A stretch of DNA of 64,000 nucleotides, from assembly GCF_014672715.2 (NCBI RefSeq), contig NZ_CP058566.2:930001-994000 (forward strand), in the 5' to 3' direction. Each line of letters begins with the position of its first letter. The first letter of the stretch is position 1. Made by a program: the position numbers and the translations under genes. The DNA is from Dehalogenimonas etheniformans (GTDB lineage: Bacteria; Chloroflexota; Dehalococcoidia; Dehalococcoidales; Dehalococcoidaceae). Under the pieces are notes generated by a model, which ran no database searches, was not told where the DNA came from, and worked only from the letters and a program-made list of their open reading frames with translations. Positions 34,284 to 44,457 of this stretch are shown piece by piece.

Positions 34284-34366
34284 TGGCATCAACTGGTGTC
34301 ATAAGTTCAAGCATTGCAATGGTTACCGGTGCTACCGTTTACGGAATCGGTCACGGATTGGGATGA
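34283..34366 (+). CDS. possible 27-residue hydrophobic peptide
   Basis: ATG overlaps the stop of the preceding small membrane protein (TAATG). The peptide MASTGVISSSIAMVTGATVY plus seven more residues is a Gly/Ser/Ala-rich helix with no charged residue before the terminal GHGLG. No Shine-Dalgarno, so expression would rely on coupling. Could be chance. Confidence 0.3.
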   Translation: MASTGVISSSIAMVTGATVYGIGHGLG

Positions 34367-34393
34367 GTTGAACCTCGGACATGGAGAAAAACT

Positions 34394-34948
34394 ATGGAAG
34401 AAAGTGAGTCCACGAACCTGCCCGAAGGGATTGACCCAACCAGGTTTCGCAGTATCAAAGTATTTATCTATACTACAACAGGGGTATTTTCCGGCTACAC
34501 CTATTGTCAGTATCAACAACGATTATTGGATGCCCTGAATAAGGGGTTCATGACTTCCAAGCTGCAGAGCGGTTCAGATTTTTTGCCATTGTTTGACCTC
34601 GATGTTTATTCACCGGGGATCCCGGCTCGCCACATGGATACTGTCTATGTCAGGAAAAATAATGTCCTCATGGTAGGAGAGAGCGACAGCCCAGTATCTG
34701 GAACTTCGGCAAACGCTTACCCGATCCGCCGCAAAAAAACACTTCAAACCGTCATTAACCTGCCACAAGTGAGCGTCAAGGGAAATATGTACGCCGAAAT
34801 GTGGGAAGAATTACAAGACTCTTTGAACAGGAGCGATCAATTCATTCCGGTGACCAATGTAGAAATCGCACCGGAACTGCCCAGCGGCATTAGCCGTTCA
34901 AGTTTTGTGGCGGTCAACAAGGACCACATAGTTTATGTCGGTAAGTGA
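34394..34948 (+). CDS. hypothetical protein with two tandem related domains
   Basis: 184 residues. The two halves align with each other: SIKVFIYTTTGVFSGYTYCQ, QQRLLDALNK, SGSDFLPLFDLDVYSP, MDTVYVRKNNVLMVGE versus LQTVINLPQVSVKGNMYAEM, WEELQDSLNR, SDQFIPVTNVEIAP, SSFVAVNKDHIVYVGK. Each half looks like a small beta-rich domain with one helix (pattern G.Y....L.D.LN....F.PL.....V.......V.VNK..I..VG), reminiscent of the DUF6812 type. Soluble; function unknown. It sits downstream of the two-component operon with a short gap. Confidence 0.75.
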   Translation: MEESESTNLPEGIDPTRFRSIKVFIYTTTGVFSGYTYCQYQQRLLDALNKGFMTSKLQSGSDFLPLFDLDVYSPGIPARHMDTVYVRKNNVLMVGESDSPVSGTSANAYPIRRKKTLQTVINLPQVSVKGNMYAEMWEELQDSLNRSDQFIPVTNVEIAPELPSGISRSSFVAVNKDHIVYVGK

Positions 34949-34963
34949 TAGCCAAACGATCAG

Positions 34964-35314
34964 CTAAGTCTTACCAGAAAACTGTTCAGCGATATCCCCA
35001 GCGACCGGCAGCTTGTAGTATACCCCCTGGTAAGCCTTGACCATCAACACTACCCAGAGGATAAAGAAAAAAAGCGATAGTAAGGCGTTGGCAGTCGCTG
35101 TTATAGCAGAAAACAACCATCCTCTTCCAGCTGTGTTGAACAGTGCTCCTATTAAGCTTATTCCGCCGAACGTGATGATCGATTGAATCGCATGGAATCT
35201 AACGAAACGGTTTTTTGGTTCCAGAATCAAGAAAATGATGCCGGTAACCCAGACCCCGGCATAGCATAACAACCCCGCAATGTTTTCCTTGAGACCTGTC
35301 GAAGTCTTTTCCAT
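34964..35314 (-). CDS. DUF4870-type membrane protein
   Basis: 116 residues with three to four membrane helices. ENIAGLLCYAGVWVTGIIFL, the conserved NRFVRFHAIQSIITFGG and WVVLMVKAYQGVYYKLPVAGD match the DUF4870/Tic20-like small membrane family found in many bacteria. Function unknown. Converges with the tandem-domain gene, 15 nt apart. Confidence 0.85.
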   Translation of the reverse strand: MEKTSTGLKENIAGLLCYAGVWVTGIIFLILEPKNRFVRFHAIQSIITFGGISLIGALFNTAGRGWLFSAITATANALLSLFFFILWVVLMVKAYQGVYYKLPVAGDIAEQFSGKT

Positions 35315-35370
35315 GCTCGTCCTCTAGCAGCCGCAATGAAGTCCGAGATCGATCAGATCCCGGAAAATAA

Positions 35371-36489
35371 TCAGCGGGCTACCTCATGTTTTAGTTGGAT
35401 GTAGTTCAAAAGATCGGATCTGGAGATCAGCCCGCGCAACTGTCCTCCCGATACGACCGGCAGTTGGTTATAGCCTTCGCTTTGCATAAGTTCAAGCGCT
35501 TTGGTCAGATCTTCCTCCGGCGCTACGATTTTAAGCGAAGTTGCTGGCGTCATTATTTGGTCTACCGTTTCCACCGGCCAGTTATCCCGGGCGGTACGCT
35601 TAATGTCAGTCATGCTGACAAGTCCTAACATTCTGCCGTTGTTCATCACCGGAAGAGCCCGCTGTTTGGATTCCAGCATGATCGAAAGAGCCTGTTCGAT
35701 AGTCAGGCTTGGTGCCCCTGTCTCGATGGCCGAACCAGCGATCTCCCTTACTTTAACGCCTTTCAGAGTCTCCAGTAAAACTGATTGCTGAAGGCTTGCC
35801 GAAGCGGCAGAAGCCAAGAACCAGCCGATAAATGCCAGCCACAAACCGCTGATACCGATCACAAACGCCATGGCGATGCCGCCAAAGATGAACAGATAAG
35901 CGATGACTTGCCCGGTAGTGGCGGCAATCTTGGTGGCTTTCATAGCATCGTGGTTAATTTTCCAAATGATGCTCCGAAAAACCCTGCCGCCGTCGAGCGG
36001 GAAACCAGGGAGGAGATTGAACACGCCCAAAATCAGGTTGATTTGACCCAGGTACACCATAACCGCGTTGAAAGCCGTCTTCGATCCTGACCCGCCCGCC
36101 AAAAAGTAGATGGCGAAAAACAGGCCACCCAATATAAAACTGACCAGAGGACCGGTGAATGCCATCCGGAACTCCGCTCCAGCGCTCTCCGCTTCCCGGG
36201 TGATATTGGACGCTCCACCGAATATGAATAGTGTAATGTCTTTTACCGGTATGCCGTTGCGCCTCGCGACGATCGAATGGCCGATCTCATGGGCCAGGAC
36301 CGAGGCGAACAGGGCGATGCTCGAGACGGCGCCCAATATCCAGTATTCAATCGTAGGCGAGTTGGGCAAGAGAGAAGGAAAGTAGCCAGCGGCCAAAGAC
36401 CAGGTGAGAAAGGCAAAAATCAGGAGCCATGAGATGTGAATGCGGATTTCGATCCCCAGGATGCGCCCGAGTTTAAACGATGAACGCAT
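35371..36489 (-). CDS. site-2 protease family (M50) zinc metalloprotease with CBS domains
   Basis: 372 residues. Intramembrane metalloprotease: zinc ligands in HEIGH (H67, H71) and in LLPGFPLDGGRVFRS (the Asp of LDG). Six or so membrane helices in the first 220 residues, then two C-terminal CBS domains (APSLTIEQALSIMLES...GRMLGLVSMTDIKRTARD and VAPEEDLTKALELMQSEGYN...GQLRGLISRSDLLNYI) that probably sense adenosine nucleotides. SpoIVFB-like class; substrate unknown. Strong GGAGGTG ribosome site. Confidence 0.93.
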   Translation of the reverse strand: MRSSFKLGRILGIEIRIHISWLLIFAFLTWSLAAGYFPSLLPNSPTIEYWILGAVSSIALFASVLAHEIGHSIVARRNGIPVKDITLFIFGGASNITREAESAGAEFRMAFTGPLVSFILGGLFFAIYFLAGGSGSKTAFNAVMVYLGQINLILGVFNLLPGFPLDGGRVFRSIIWKINHDAMKATKIAATTGQVIAYLFIFGGIAMAFVIGISGLWLAFIGWFLASAASASLQQSVLLETLKGVKVREIAGSAIETGAPSLTIEQALSIMLESKQRALPVMNNGRMLGLVSMTDIKRTARDNWPVETVDQIMTPATSLKIVAPEEDLTKALELMQSEGYNQLPVVSGGQLRGLISRSDLLNYIQLKHEVAR

Positions 36490-36515
36490 TTCAACACCTC
36501 CGACGGATCAACAGG

Positions 36516-37331
36516 TCATTCTACACAGTCGATGGCATACCGGGTCAAGCAAATAGGAGCTACGACCTCAACGATTTCTCCAGATGAGCGTCCCAATACG
36601 GCTTTACCGATCGGTGAAGCCGGGGAGATCCGGCCGGTTTTAGGGTTCACTTCCCTGGTGGTAACCAGAGTATAGACTGTAATCACGCCGGTTTTAAGGT
36701 CCCGCAAGGTGACCTTCCGCCCTAATTCGACGGTGGTGCCGACCGGACACTCTTTCTGTTCACTGATCACCGCGTTCTTGAGAAGTATTTCTAATTCTTT
36801 GATCTTGCCATCAATTTTGGCCTTTTCTTCGCGGGCGGCGTGGTAGGGGGCGTTTTCTTTCAAGTCCTTATCGGCTGCTGCCCTCTTGATATCTTCGATC
36901 ACCTGAAAACGCCGTTCCTTAAGTCCCGAAAGTTCATGGTGCATCTCTGCTTGTTTCTCGGGTGTTAACACCAGCCTTTCGACTTCCGGCAATTTCATTG
37001 TCGCGGCCGCCTTTAATCGCAAGGGGGGTTTTTTTGCTTTCAGATGGACACCGAAGTTAAGCTCAGTCCATCCCTTTTTGGCGGCAAAACTCAGAAACTC
37101 CCGCACAGCTTTAATTCTTTCAGCACCGTCTCCACCCGAAGGTTGACCCTCGGCGTATTCGCCGAGTTTTGGCGGAGAAAGGTTTTCAATCCTGTTCCCA
37201 CCGCCGTACCAGCGCACAAAATTCATGACCCCCGGAGTCACAGCTTCGCGTTTAGCTGCGGAAAGAGTTCCCAAATACGCAACGGCGGCATCAGTTAAAT
37301 TTGATGGTGGTTGAGTTTCGTTAAGGGTCAT
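36516..37331 (-). CDS. GreA/GreB-family transcription factor with N-terminal integrase-like core-binding domain
   Basis: 271 residues against ~158 for normal GreA. Residues ~10-105 resemble the SAM-like core-binding domain of tyrosine recombinases (VMNFVRWYGGGN, AERIKAVREFLSFAAKKGW). Residues ~115-200 form the GreA coiled coil with the tip motif DLKENAPYHAAREEK, which keeps the acidic residues that stimulate RNA cleavage by polymerase. The C-terminal FKBP-like domain follows (VGTTVELGRKVTLRDLKTG, SPIGKAVLGRSSGEIVEV). Likely rescues backtracked RNA polymerase; the role of the extra domain is unknown. Start ATG with GAGAGG. Confidence 0.85.
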   Translation of the reverse strand: MTLNETQPPSNLTDAAVAYLGTLSAAKREAVTPGVMNFVRWYGGGNRIENLSPPKLGEYAEGQPSGGDGAERIKAVREFLSFAAKKGWTELNFGVHLKAKKPPLRLKAAATMKLPEVERLVLTPEKQAEMHHELSGLKERRFQVIEDIKRAAADKDLKENAPYHAAREEKAKIDGKIKELEILLKNAVISEQKECPVGTTVELGRKVTLRDLKTGVITVYTLVTTREVNPKTGRISPASPIGKAVLGRSSGEIVEVVAPICLTRYAIDCVE

Positions 37332-37426
37332 TGATACCTCTCTTCAATTAAAAGTATATACTCGACTCTACGTTGAGACAAAAATGGATATGATCTCGAT
37401 CTGGATAGGCGAAGAAATAGGATCGT

Positions 37427-37615
37427 TCAAACATTGGCAAAAACGTAGACAATCACCAGAGCAGCTATGATCAAGTATTCAAGCGTTCTAAAGAAACCCG
37501 GCAATAATTTACGTTTGGCAAGCTCGCGGAAACCGGCACCCGCCAGGCCGGCGACTGCCAGCGCGAACGCCAAAAAGAAATGGTACTGAATGATGATACT
37601 GGCAGCGTCAAGCAC
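37427..37615 (-). CDS. small membrane protein, 62 aa
   Basis: GTG start overlapping the PrsW-family stop by 8 nt, with GGAGAA upstream. Two helices: IIIQYHFFLAFALAVAGLAGAGF and LEYLIIAALVIVYVFANV, joined by a basic loop (RELAKRKLLPGFFR). No recognised family. Third and last gene of the thiC riboswitch operon. Confidence 0.65.
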   Translation of the reverse strand: MLDAASIIIQYHFFLAFALAVAGLAGAGFRELAKRKLLPGFFRTLEYLIIAALVIVYVFANV

Positions 37616-38396
37616 CGTTGTTCTCCCGTTCCGCTTTTTCGAACTGGAGGAACAGAACGCTCATTGTGAAAATGCTGATAAGCATGAGTAAGCCGGCGGT
37701 GGCGATGTCCGGAATATCCAACTGGTTGGCGGCATCCCAAATACCGTGAAGCACGGCCGCTAAAACGAAGATCCCGATCATTTGAGCGGCGTTAAGTTTG
37801 CCGTTGGCTTTCTGCATCCAGATGAAAACACAGATAAGCGCAGTCCATGCTGGATGGCCAAATGGAGTGAAAAAACCGCGGGTGAGCATGGTGTAACCGA
37901 CATTTCCGCCATCGGCGAGCACGATAAGACCTTTGCCGATGGTTTCGAGCACCGCAAAACCCATCCCGGAAGCCGCACCGATCAAAATGCCGTCTGAGAG
38001 TTTCTTGAAGCGCCATTGATAGAAAAGTATTAGCGGGAAAACAATCTTGGCAGATTCCTCGATGATCCCGACCGAGAGATCTCCCCCAAGGGTCTTGGTA
38101 ATTCGGAAGCTATATTCCAGAAAACCGGCGATGATCAAGCCGATGGCGCCGCCGACCATGAAAACATTAGCCAGATCCCTGGCTGAAACGCCCCCTCGGT
38201 AATCCAGACGGTTGAACAAAAACACCATGACCGGAATGGGAACGGTGCAGGTTCCAACGAGAATAAGCACTGCCGCCGAAATCCGATTGTCGGTCTGATT
38301 CCAAACCAAGTAAGCGGCCAGGGAAATTGCCAGGAACAGTAAAAACAGCTTCTTGGGATTTCGGAACAGGCTTTTAACGGCGTTGATCACGAGCAC
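37608..38396 (-). CDS. PrsW-family intramembrane protease-like protein
   Basis: 262 residues, about eight membrane helices. Conserved PrsW-family motifs: [14 protein letters not shown] (paired glutamates), [25 protein letters not shown] and [10 protein letters not shown]. PrsW cleaves an anti-sigma factor in Bacillus, but the wider family includes members of unknown function. The GTG start overlaps the end of thiC by 10 nt, so it is coupled to thiamine biosynthesis and should respond to the TPP riboswitch. Confidence 0.85.
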   Translation of the reverse strand: MLVINAVKSLFRNPKKLFLLFLAISLAAYLVWNQTDNRISAAVLILVGTCTVPIPVMVFLFNRLDYRGGVSARDLANVFMVGGAIGLIIAGFLEYSFRITKTLGGDLSVGIIEESAKIVFPLILFYQWRFKKLSDGILIGAASGMGFAVLETIGKGLIVLADGGNVGYTMLTRGFFTPFGHPAWTALICVFIWMQKANGKLNAAQMIGIFVLAAVLHGIWDAANQLDIPDIATAGLLMLISIFTMSVLFLQFEKAERENNGA

Positions 38397-39688
38397 GGTC
38401 CGATGGTCGTGCCGAGATATTTGGACGCCAACTCCATGGCACAGAATTCACCGCACATGGTGCAGGCTGAACCAGCGGTGTGGTGAGCCCCATGACGCCG
38501 TTTGGATAACTCAGGGTCTATGGAAAGTTCAGCCTGGGCTTCCCAATCGAGGTCCTTGCGGGCGCGCGCCATCTTCAGGTCCCATTCGGAGGATCCTTTG
38601 ATACCTTTTGCAATGTCAGCGGAGTGAGCGGCGATACGAGAGGCAATTACTCCTTGCTTGACGTCCTCTGCATCTGGAAGTGACAGGTGTTCCGCGGGCG
38701 TCACATAGCAAAGAAAATCTGCGCCATACATCGCGGCCAAGGCTCCGCCGATGGCGGAAGTGATATGGTCGTACCCCGGTGCGATATCGGTAACCAGCGG
38801 GCCTAAAACATAGAACGGGGCATTACGGCACACCGATTTCTGCAACTCAATGTTGGTCTGAATGCGGTTCAGAGGTACATGCCCCGGCCCCTCTACCATC
38901 ACCTGCACACCCCCGGCTCGTGCCCGGTCGACAAGTTCTCCTAAGGTCAGTAGTTCTTCGACCTGGGCGCGGTCGGTAGCGTCGGCCAGGCAGCCGGGTC
39001 GCAGTCCATCACCGAGACTAAGGGTGACATCGTATTCGGCGGCGATTTCCAGCAGCCGATCATATTCTTCATAAAGAGGGTTTTCCCGCCCATGGTAAGC
39101 CATCCAACCGGCAAGCAGCGCACCCCCGCGTGATACTATATCGGTTATCCTGCCCTGCTCCTTCAAACGGGCTATCACACTGCGGGTTACGCCGCAGTGG
39201 ACGGTAACGAAATCAACTCCTTCACGGGCGTGATTCTCGATTGCACGAAATAAATCATCGGAAGTCAGTTCGACGATGGAGCCGCTAGTCATCCTGGCCG
39301 TAGCTCCGGCATCGTAAATAGGAACTGTCCCTAGGGCAACAAAACATTTCTGAAGAATCGCTTGCCTGATCGCAACCAGATCGCCGCCGGTGGAAAGGTC
39401 CATGACTGCATCGGCGCCAAACTCTTGAGCTACTCTGAGTTTTACCAACTCGTTTTCAAGATCAACGCAGTCCGAAGAAGTGCCGATATTAGCGTTCACC
39501 TTGGTACGCAACCCCCGGCCGATGCCGCTCGGCTTCAGGTTCTGATGGTTGATATTCGCCGGAATAACAATATATCCATCGGCAAGGCCTTCACGGATGA
39601 TCTCCGGTGAAACATTTTCGGCGGAGGCTACCGAAAGCATCTGTGGAGTAATGATACCCTTTCGGGCTAGTTGCAGTTGTGTTGTCAT
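38387..39688 (-). CDS. thiC: phosphomethylpyrimidine synthase
   Basis: 433 residues, the short anaerobe form. Radical SAM enzyme that rearranges aminoimidazole ribotide into HMP-P for thiamine. C-terminal cluster motif [12 protein letters not shown] (CX2CX4C) is intact. Other landmarks: [96 protein letters not shown]. Expression is controlled by the upstream TPP riboswitch. Confidence 0.97.
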   Translation of the reverse strand: MTTQLQLARKGIITPQMLSVASAENVSPEIIREGLADGYIVIPANINHQNLKPSGIGRGLRTKVNANIGTSSDCVDLENELVKLRVAQEFGADAVMDLSTGGDLVAIRQAILQKCFVALGTVPIYDAGATARMTSGSIVELTSDDLFRAIENHAREGVDFVTVHCGVTRSVIARLKEQGRITDIVSRGGALLAGWMAYHGRENPLYEEYDRLLEIAAEYDVTLSLGDGLRPGCLADATDRAQVEELLTLGELVDRARAGGVQVMVEGPGHVPLNRIQTNIELQKSVCRNAPFYVLGPLVTDIAPGYDHITSAIGGALAAMYGADFLCYVTPAEHLSLPDAEDVKQGVIASRIAAHSADIAKGIKGSSEWDLKMARARKDLDWEAQAELSIDPELSKRRHGAHHTAGSACTMCGEFCAMELASKYLGTTIGPCS

Positions 39689-39699
39689 GAGTGATACCG

Positions 39700-39782
39700 C
39701 TTTCCTACGCTCGCATTATCGAGTTCAGGTGCCAGGGTTGTCCTGAAGAAGGACTCTCAGCAGGCTCGCACCCCTAGCGGTC
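39700..39782 (-). promoter_or_regulatory. TPP riboswitch upstream of thiC
   Basis: On the minus strand the conserved THI-element blocks appear in order: CTAGGGGTGC, GCTGAGAG, ACCTGAAC, ATAATGC and GCGTAGGAAA, with variable stems between them. The final GTAGGAAA also carries the purine-rich ribosome-binding sequence, 12 nt before the thiC ATG, and no separate terminator stem fits between, so control is probably at translation initiation. Confidence 0.93.
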
Positions 39783-39792
39783 TGGTTCATCT

Positions 39793-39822
39793 AGCATAAC
39801 ATAATCTCCAATTGCAGGACAA
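39793..39822 (-). promoter_or_regulatory. promoter of the thiC operon
   Basis: Minus strand TTGTCC (39822-39817), 18-nt spacer and extended -10 TGT-TATGCT (hexamer 39798-39793). The predicted start is just before the aptamer. Confidence 0.5.
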
Positions 39823-39829
39823 AAATTGC

Positions 39830-39835
39830 TATAAT
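39830..39835 (+). promoter_or_regulatory. -10 box 7 nt before rsmG
   Basis: TATAAT, seven bases (CCTGGAA), then the rsmG ATG at 39843. It overlaps the divergent thiC promoter region. Leaderless geometry. Confidence 0.5.
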
Positions 39836-39842
39836 CCTGGAA

Positions 39843-40559
39843 ATGATTTTACCCATTTTGAATCATGGCGCAAGGGAACTAGGTATCGAGCTTTCGGACC
39901 ACCAGTTCGACCAGTTTGAGAAGTATTATCATCTTTTGTTTGAATGGAATAAGAAGTTCAACCTAACGGCAGTTACCGATTATTCAGAAGTGCAGCGAGT
40001 TCACTTCTTGGACTCGCTGAGTTTAATCCGGGCGGGAATTGTTCCCGATGGTTTAAGAATTATAGATGTCGGCGCGGGAGCCGGGTTCCCCGGTCTCCCG
40101 CTCAAAATAGCCTTTCCCCAACTTAAACTCACCCTTCTTGAGGCAACCGGGAAAAAGGCGGTCTTTCTTTCAGAAACTGTCGCCGCGCTGGATTTAGATG
40201 GAGTCACCGTTTTGAACGCGCGGGCTGAAGACGCCGCGCGCCAACCCGAACATCGAGAACAATACGAACTTGTAGTATCTCGAGCCGTTGCATCTCTCGA
40301 CACACTTGGTGAACTATGTTTATCATTCTGCCGCGTCGGCGGAACTTTCATCGCCTATAAGAAAGGTGACATCGGAAACGAAGTTGATGGAGCCCTTAAA
40401 GCAATCGAAACGCTCGGCGGGCGCTTGCGCTTCATCCAGGATATTGCTCTAACCGACCTACCGGACTCCCGGAAGCTGGTGGTTATCGATAAGATCCGTC
40501 ATACTTCGCCGGAATATCCCAGGCGTAGCGGGTTACCAGCTAAAAAGCCTATCAGCTAA
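39843..40559 (+). CDS. rsmG: 16S rRNA (guanine-527 N7) methyltransferase
   Basis: 238 residues, standard GidB/RsmG. FNLTAVTDYSEVQRVHFLDSL, SAM motif IIDVGAGAGFPGLPLKI, LLEATGKKAVFLSE, and VVSRAVASLDTL. Methylates the 530 loop of 16S rRNA. In many bacteria it neighbours mnmG, which is not here. No Shine-Dalgarno; a TATAAT lies 7 nt before the ATG. Confidence 0.95.
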   Translation: MILPILNHGARELGIELSDHQFDQFEKYYHLLFEWNKKFNLTAVTDYSEVQRVHFLDSLSLIRAGIVPDGLRIIDVGAGAGFPGLPLKIAFPQLKLTLLEATGKKAVFLSETVAALDLDGVTVLNARAEDAARQPEHREQYELVVSRAVASLDTLGELCLSFCRVGGTFIAYKKGDIGNEVDGALKAIETLGGRLRFIQDIALTDLPDSRKLVVIDKIRHTSPEYPRRSGLPAKKPIS

Positions 40560-40623
40560 CGTTTGCCCGTTCGAACGGCGAATAGTAGAATATTGTTGAA
40601 TCCTGCCTGCCGGGAGGCCGTAA

Positions 40624-42149
<1,526 letters not shown>

Positions 42150-42150
<1 letters not shown>

Positions 42151-42785
42151 TGTCTCTTTTTATCACATTTGAAGGCGGCGAAGGTTCCGGCAAGAGCACC
42201 CAGGCTGCGGCTCTATCCGAACGGCTCAACGCTTCCGGCATTGAAACGCTCCATACCCACGAACCCGGCGGCACCAACCTTGGTGAACAGATCACCTACT
42301 TGCTCAAATGGAGCGAGGATGAGCGTATCTCTCCCTTGGCTGAAGTCATGCTGTTCAACGCCTCTCGGGCGGAACTGGTGAGCCGGATCATCAAGCCGGC
42401 GCTAGCATCAGGGAAGATCGTTGTCTGCGACCGGTATGTGGACTCAACGCTGGTATACCAGGGCTATGGACGAGGTTTAACCGTATCTACCGTGAAAGCG
42501 ATTAACTCCATGGCTACTCAAGGACTGATGCCTGACCTAACATTTTTGCTCGATCTCCCTGTGGAAGAAGGAATGCAGCGAAAACGCGGTACCAAGGCCG
42601 ACCGTTTCGAAAAAGAAAGCACGGATTTTCACCGGCGCATCCGTGATGGTTATCGTGCGCTGGCAGCGGCAGAACCTTCACGCTGGGTAATCCTCGACGC
42701 ACAGTTACACAAAGAAGATATCGCAAACATCATCTGGAATAAAACCCTGGCAGCGTTGGAACTCCGCGCTTCCAAAACGCTATGA
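42150..42785 (+). CDS. tmk: thymidylate kinase
   Basis: 211 residues from ATG 42150; another ATG at 42147 is too near the GGAG. Phosphorylates dTMP to dTDP. P-loop FITFEGGEGSGKSTQAAAL, HEPGGTNLGEQI (DR-like loop region), VVCDRYVDSTLVYQGYGRGL, LLDLPVEEGMQRKRG and KADRFEKESTDFH. Coupled to the upstream ATPase gene and overlaps mnmA by 4 nt. Confidence 0.96.
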
Positions 42786-43819
42786 CCGTGCCCAAGGTCG
42801 CGGTCGCTATGAGTGGCGGCGTTGATTCTTCAGTTGCCGCGTTGCTGCTCAAAGAAGTTGGCTATGACGTCATCGGAGTCACGATGCGGCTCACGGATTC
42901 GCACAAAAGCGCCGCTTCCGCTGAAAATGCCGCATCTATCGCCGCCAAATTGGGAATAAAGCATTACACCGCCGATCTTTCTCAAGAGTTTCAAAAGCAT
43001 GTCATCGACTACTTCTGCGAGGCATATCAAACAGGGCAAACGCCGAACCCGTGCATCGTATGCAATAAACAAATCAAATTCGGCGCTCTCTTAAAATATG
43101 CGGAATCTCTTGGTGCTGAATATCTGGCCAGCGGCCACTACGCAAGAATCCAGAGCGGGGCAACCGGGTATCGTCTTTACAAAGCCGTTGATACCAAAAA
43201 AGACCAATCCTATTTTCTCTACCGCTTAAATCAAACCCTGCTTAACCGGATCATGCTGCCTATGGGAGAGCTTACGAAAAACAAAGTGCGCCAATTGGCT
43301 TTAAGCGCAAACCTGCAAGTTCCTGAAAACGAAAGCCAGGATATCTGCTTTCTTGAGGAGCAAGACTACCAATCATTTTTGAAAGGTAGTTTTCCAATGT
43401 TGCCTGGCGAGATCGTAAATGAGCATGGTGAAATAATTGGGCAACACTCCGGGATCAGCCGCTACACTATCGGCCAGCGGCACGGTCTGAACATCTCGGG
43501 GAAACACCCGCAATACGTCATTGGCATCGATGCTGCAAGAAATCGAATAACACTCGGCGCCGAGAGCGCCCTGTTGAAACAAAGCGTAAAAATCCGGGAC
43601 CTGAATTGGATTTCCGGTTCGTGGCCGGAAGACATCTCGTCTTTGTCAGCAAAGATAAGATACCGGATGCCCGATTCCCCGATCATGTCACTGACAGTAG
43701 ATTCCCAGGATTCTGCGATAATTACGTTCGAGAAGCCGGTGAGAGCAGTCACTCCCGGCCAATCAGCCGTAATTTACCGATGCGACGAGGTACTGGGCGG
43801 TGGTATAATCATCGCCTGA
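42782..43819 (+). CDS. mnmA: tRNA U34 2-thiouridylase MnmA
   Basis: 345 residues. Activates U34 with ATP and adds sulfur (s2U34) in Lys, Glu and Gln tRNAs. PP-loop VAVAMSGGVDSSVAALLL, first catalytic cysteine in TPNPCIVCNKQIKFG, second in SQDICFLEEQDY, plus SGHYARI and KKDQSYFLYRL. Together with Elp3 in this window it could complete a doubly modified U34. Stop shares one base with the rnhB start. Confidence 0.96.
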   Translation: MTVPKVAVAMSGGVDSSVAALLLKEVGYDVIGVTMRLTDSHKSAASAENAASIAAKLGIKHYTADLSQEFQKHVIDYFCEAYQTGQTPNPCIVCNKQIKFGALLKYAESLGAEYLASGHYARIQSGATGYRLYKAVDTKKDQSYFLYRLNQTLLNRIMLPMGELTKNKVRQLALSANLQVPENESQDICFLEEQDYQSFLKGSFPMLPGEIVNEHGEIIGQHSGISRYTIGQRHGLNISGKHPQYVIGIDAARNRITLGAESALLKQSVKIRDLNWISGSWPEDISSLSAKIRYRMPDSPIMSLTVDSQDSAIITFEKPVRAVTPGQSAVIYRCDEVLGGGIIIA

Positions 43820-44457
43820 TGGCCGCCAAGATGATCTGCCCCACGTTCAAAGAAGAAAACGCGCTTTACGAGCGAGGAATCACGCTAATCGCCGGTGTGG
43901 ATGAAGCCGGGCGGGGAGCGCTGGCAGGCCCCGTGGTCGCTGGAGCTGTAATACTGGCTAAACGCAGGCGATGCGGCTGGCTTAAGGACATCCGAGACTC
44001 AAAAATGCTGACCGTGGAAGCGCGCGAAGAACTCTACGGCGCTATCACTTCCGAGGCTGTCTGTTACGGCGCAGGAATAGTCTCTCATATCTACATCGAT
44101 GAGAACGGGATTGCACCGGCAACCAGGCTGGCGATGAAAATGGCGATCGAAGCCATGTCTCTTAAACCGCAGGCTCTATTAATAGACTACCTTACTTTAC
44201 CTTCATTTAACCTTCCTCAGAAAGGCATTATTGACGGCGATGCTTTGTGCGTATCGATAGCCTGCGCCTCGATTATCGCCAAGGTTACCCGCGACCGGCT
44301 GATGCAACGTCTCGATGAAGAGCACCGTGGCTACAGCCTGGGGCAGCATAAAGGTTACTGTACCCCGGAACACGTCCAGAAACTGAACGTCCTCGGTCCG
44401 TCTCCAATTCACCGATACACTTTTGACCCTGTAAATTCTTTCAGGTCGTTGTTTTGA
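43819..44457 (+). CDS. rnhB: ribonuclease HII
   Basis: 212 residues from ATG 43819. Cleaves the RNA strand at ribonucleotides embedded in DNA. Active-site Asp-Glu in IAGVDEAGRGALAGPVVAGA, LKDIRDSKMLTVEAREEL, the third acidic residue region LLIDYL, and SIACASIIAKVTRDRLM. The open frame extends 71 codons upstream into mnmA, but those residues are not RNase HII-like. Confidence 0.95.
   Translation: MAAKMICPTFKEENALYERGITLIAGVDEAGRGALAGPVVAGAVILAKRRRCGWLKDIRDSKMLTVEAREELYGAITSEAVCYGAGIVSHIYIDENGIAPATRLAMKMAIEAMSLKPQALLIDYLTLPSFNLPQKGIIDGDALCVSIACASIIAKVTRDRLMQRLDEEHRGYSLGQHKGYCTPEHVQKLNVLGPSPIHRYTFDPVNSFRSLF

Noticed and set aside
43606-43818. Upstream 71-codon extension of rnhB
   Set aside because: It lies inside mnmA in another frame and lacks RNase HII similarity; ATG 43819 fits family length and is coupled to the mnmA stop.
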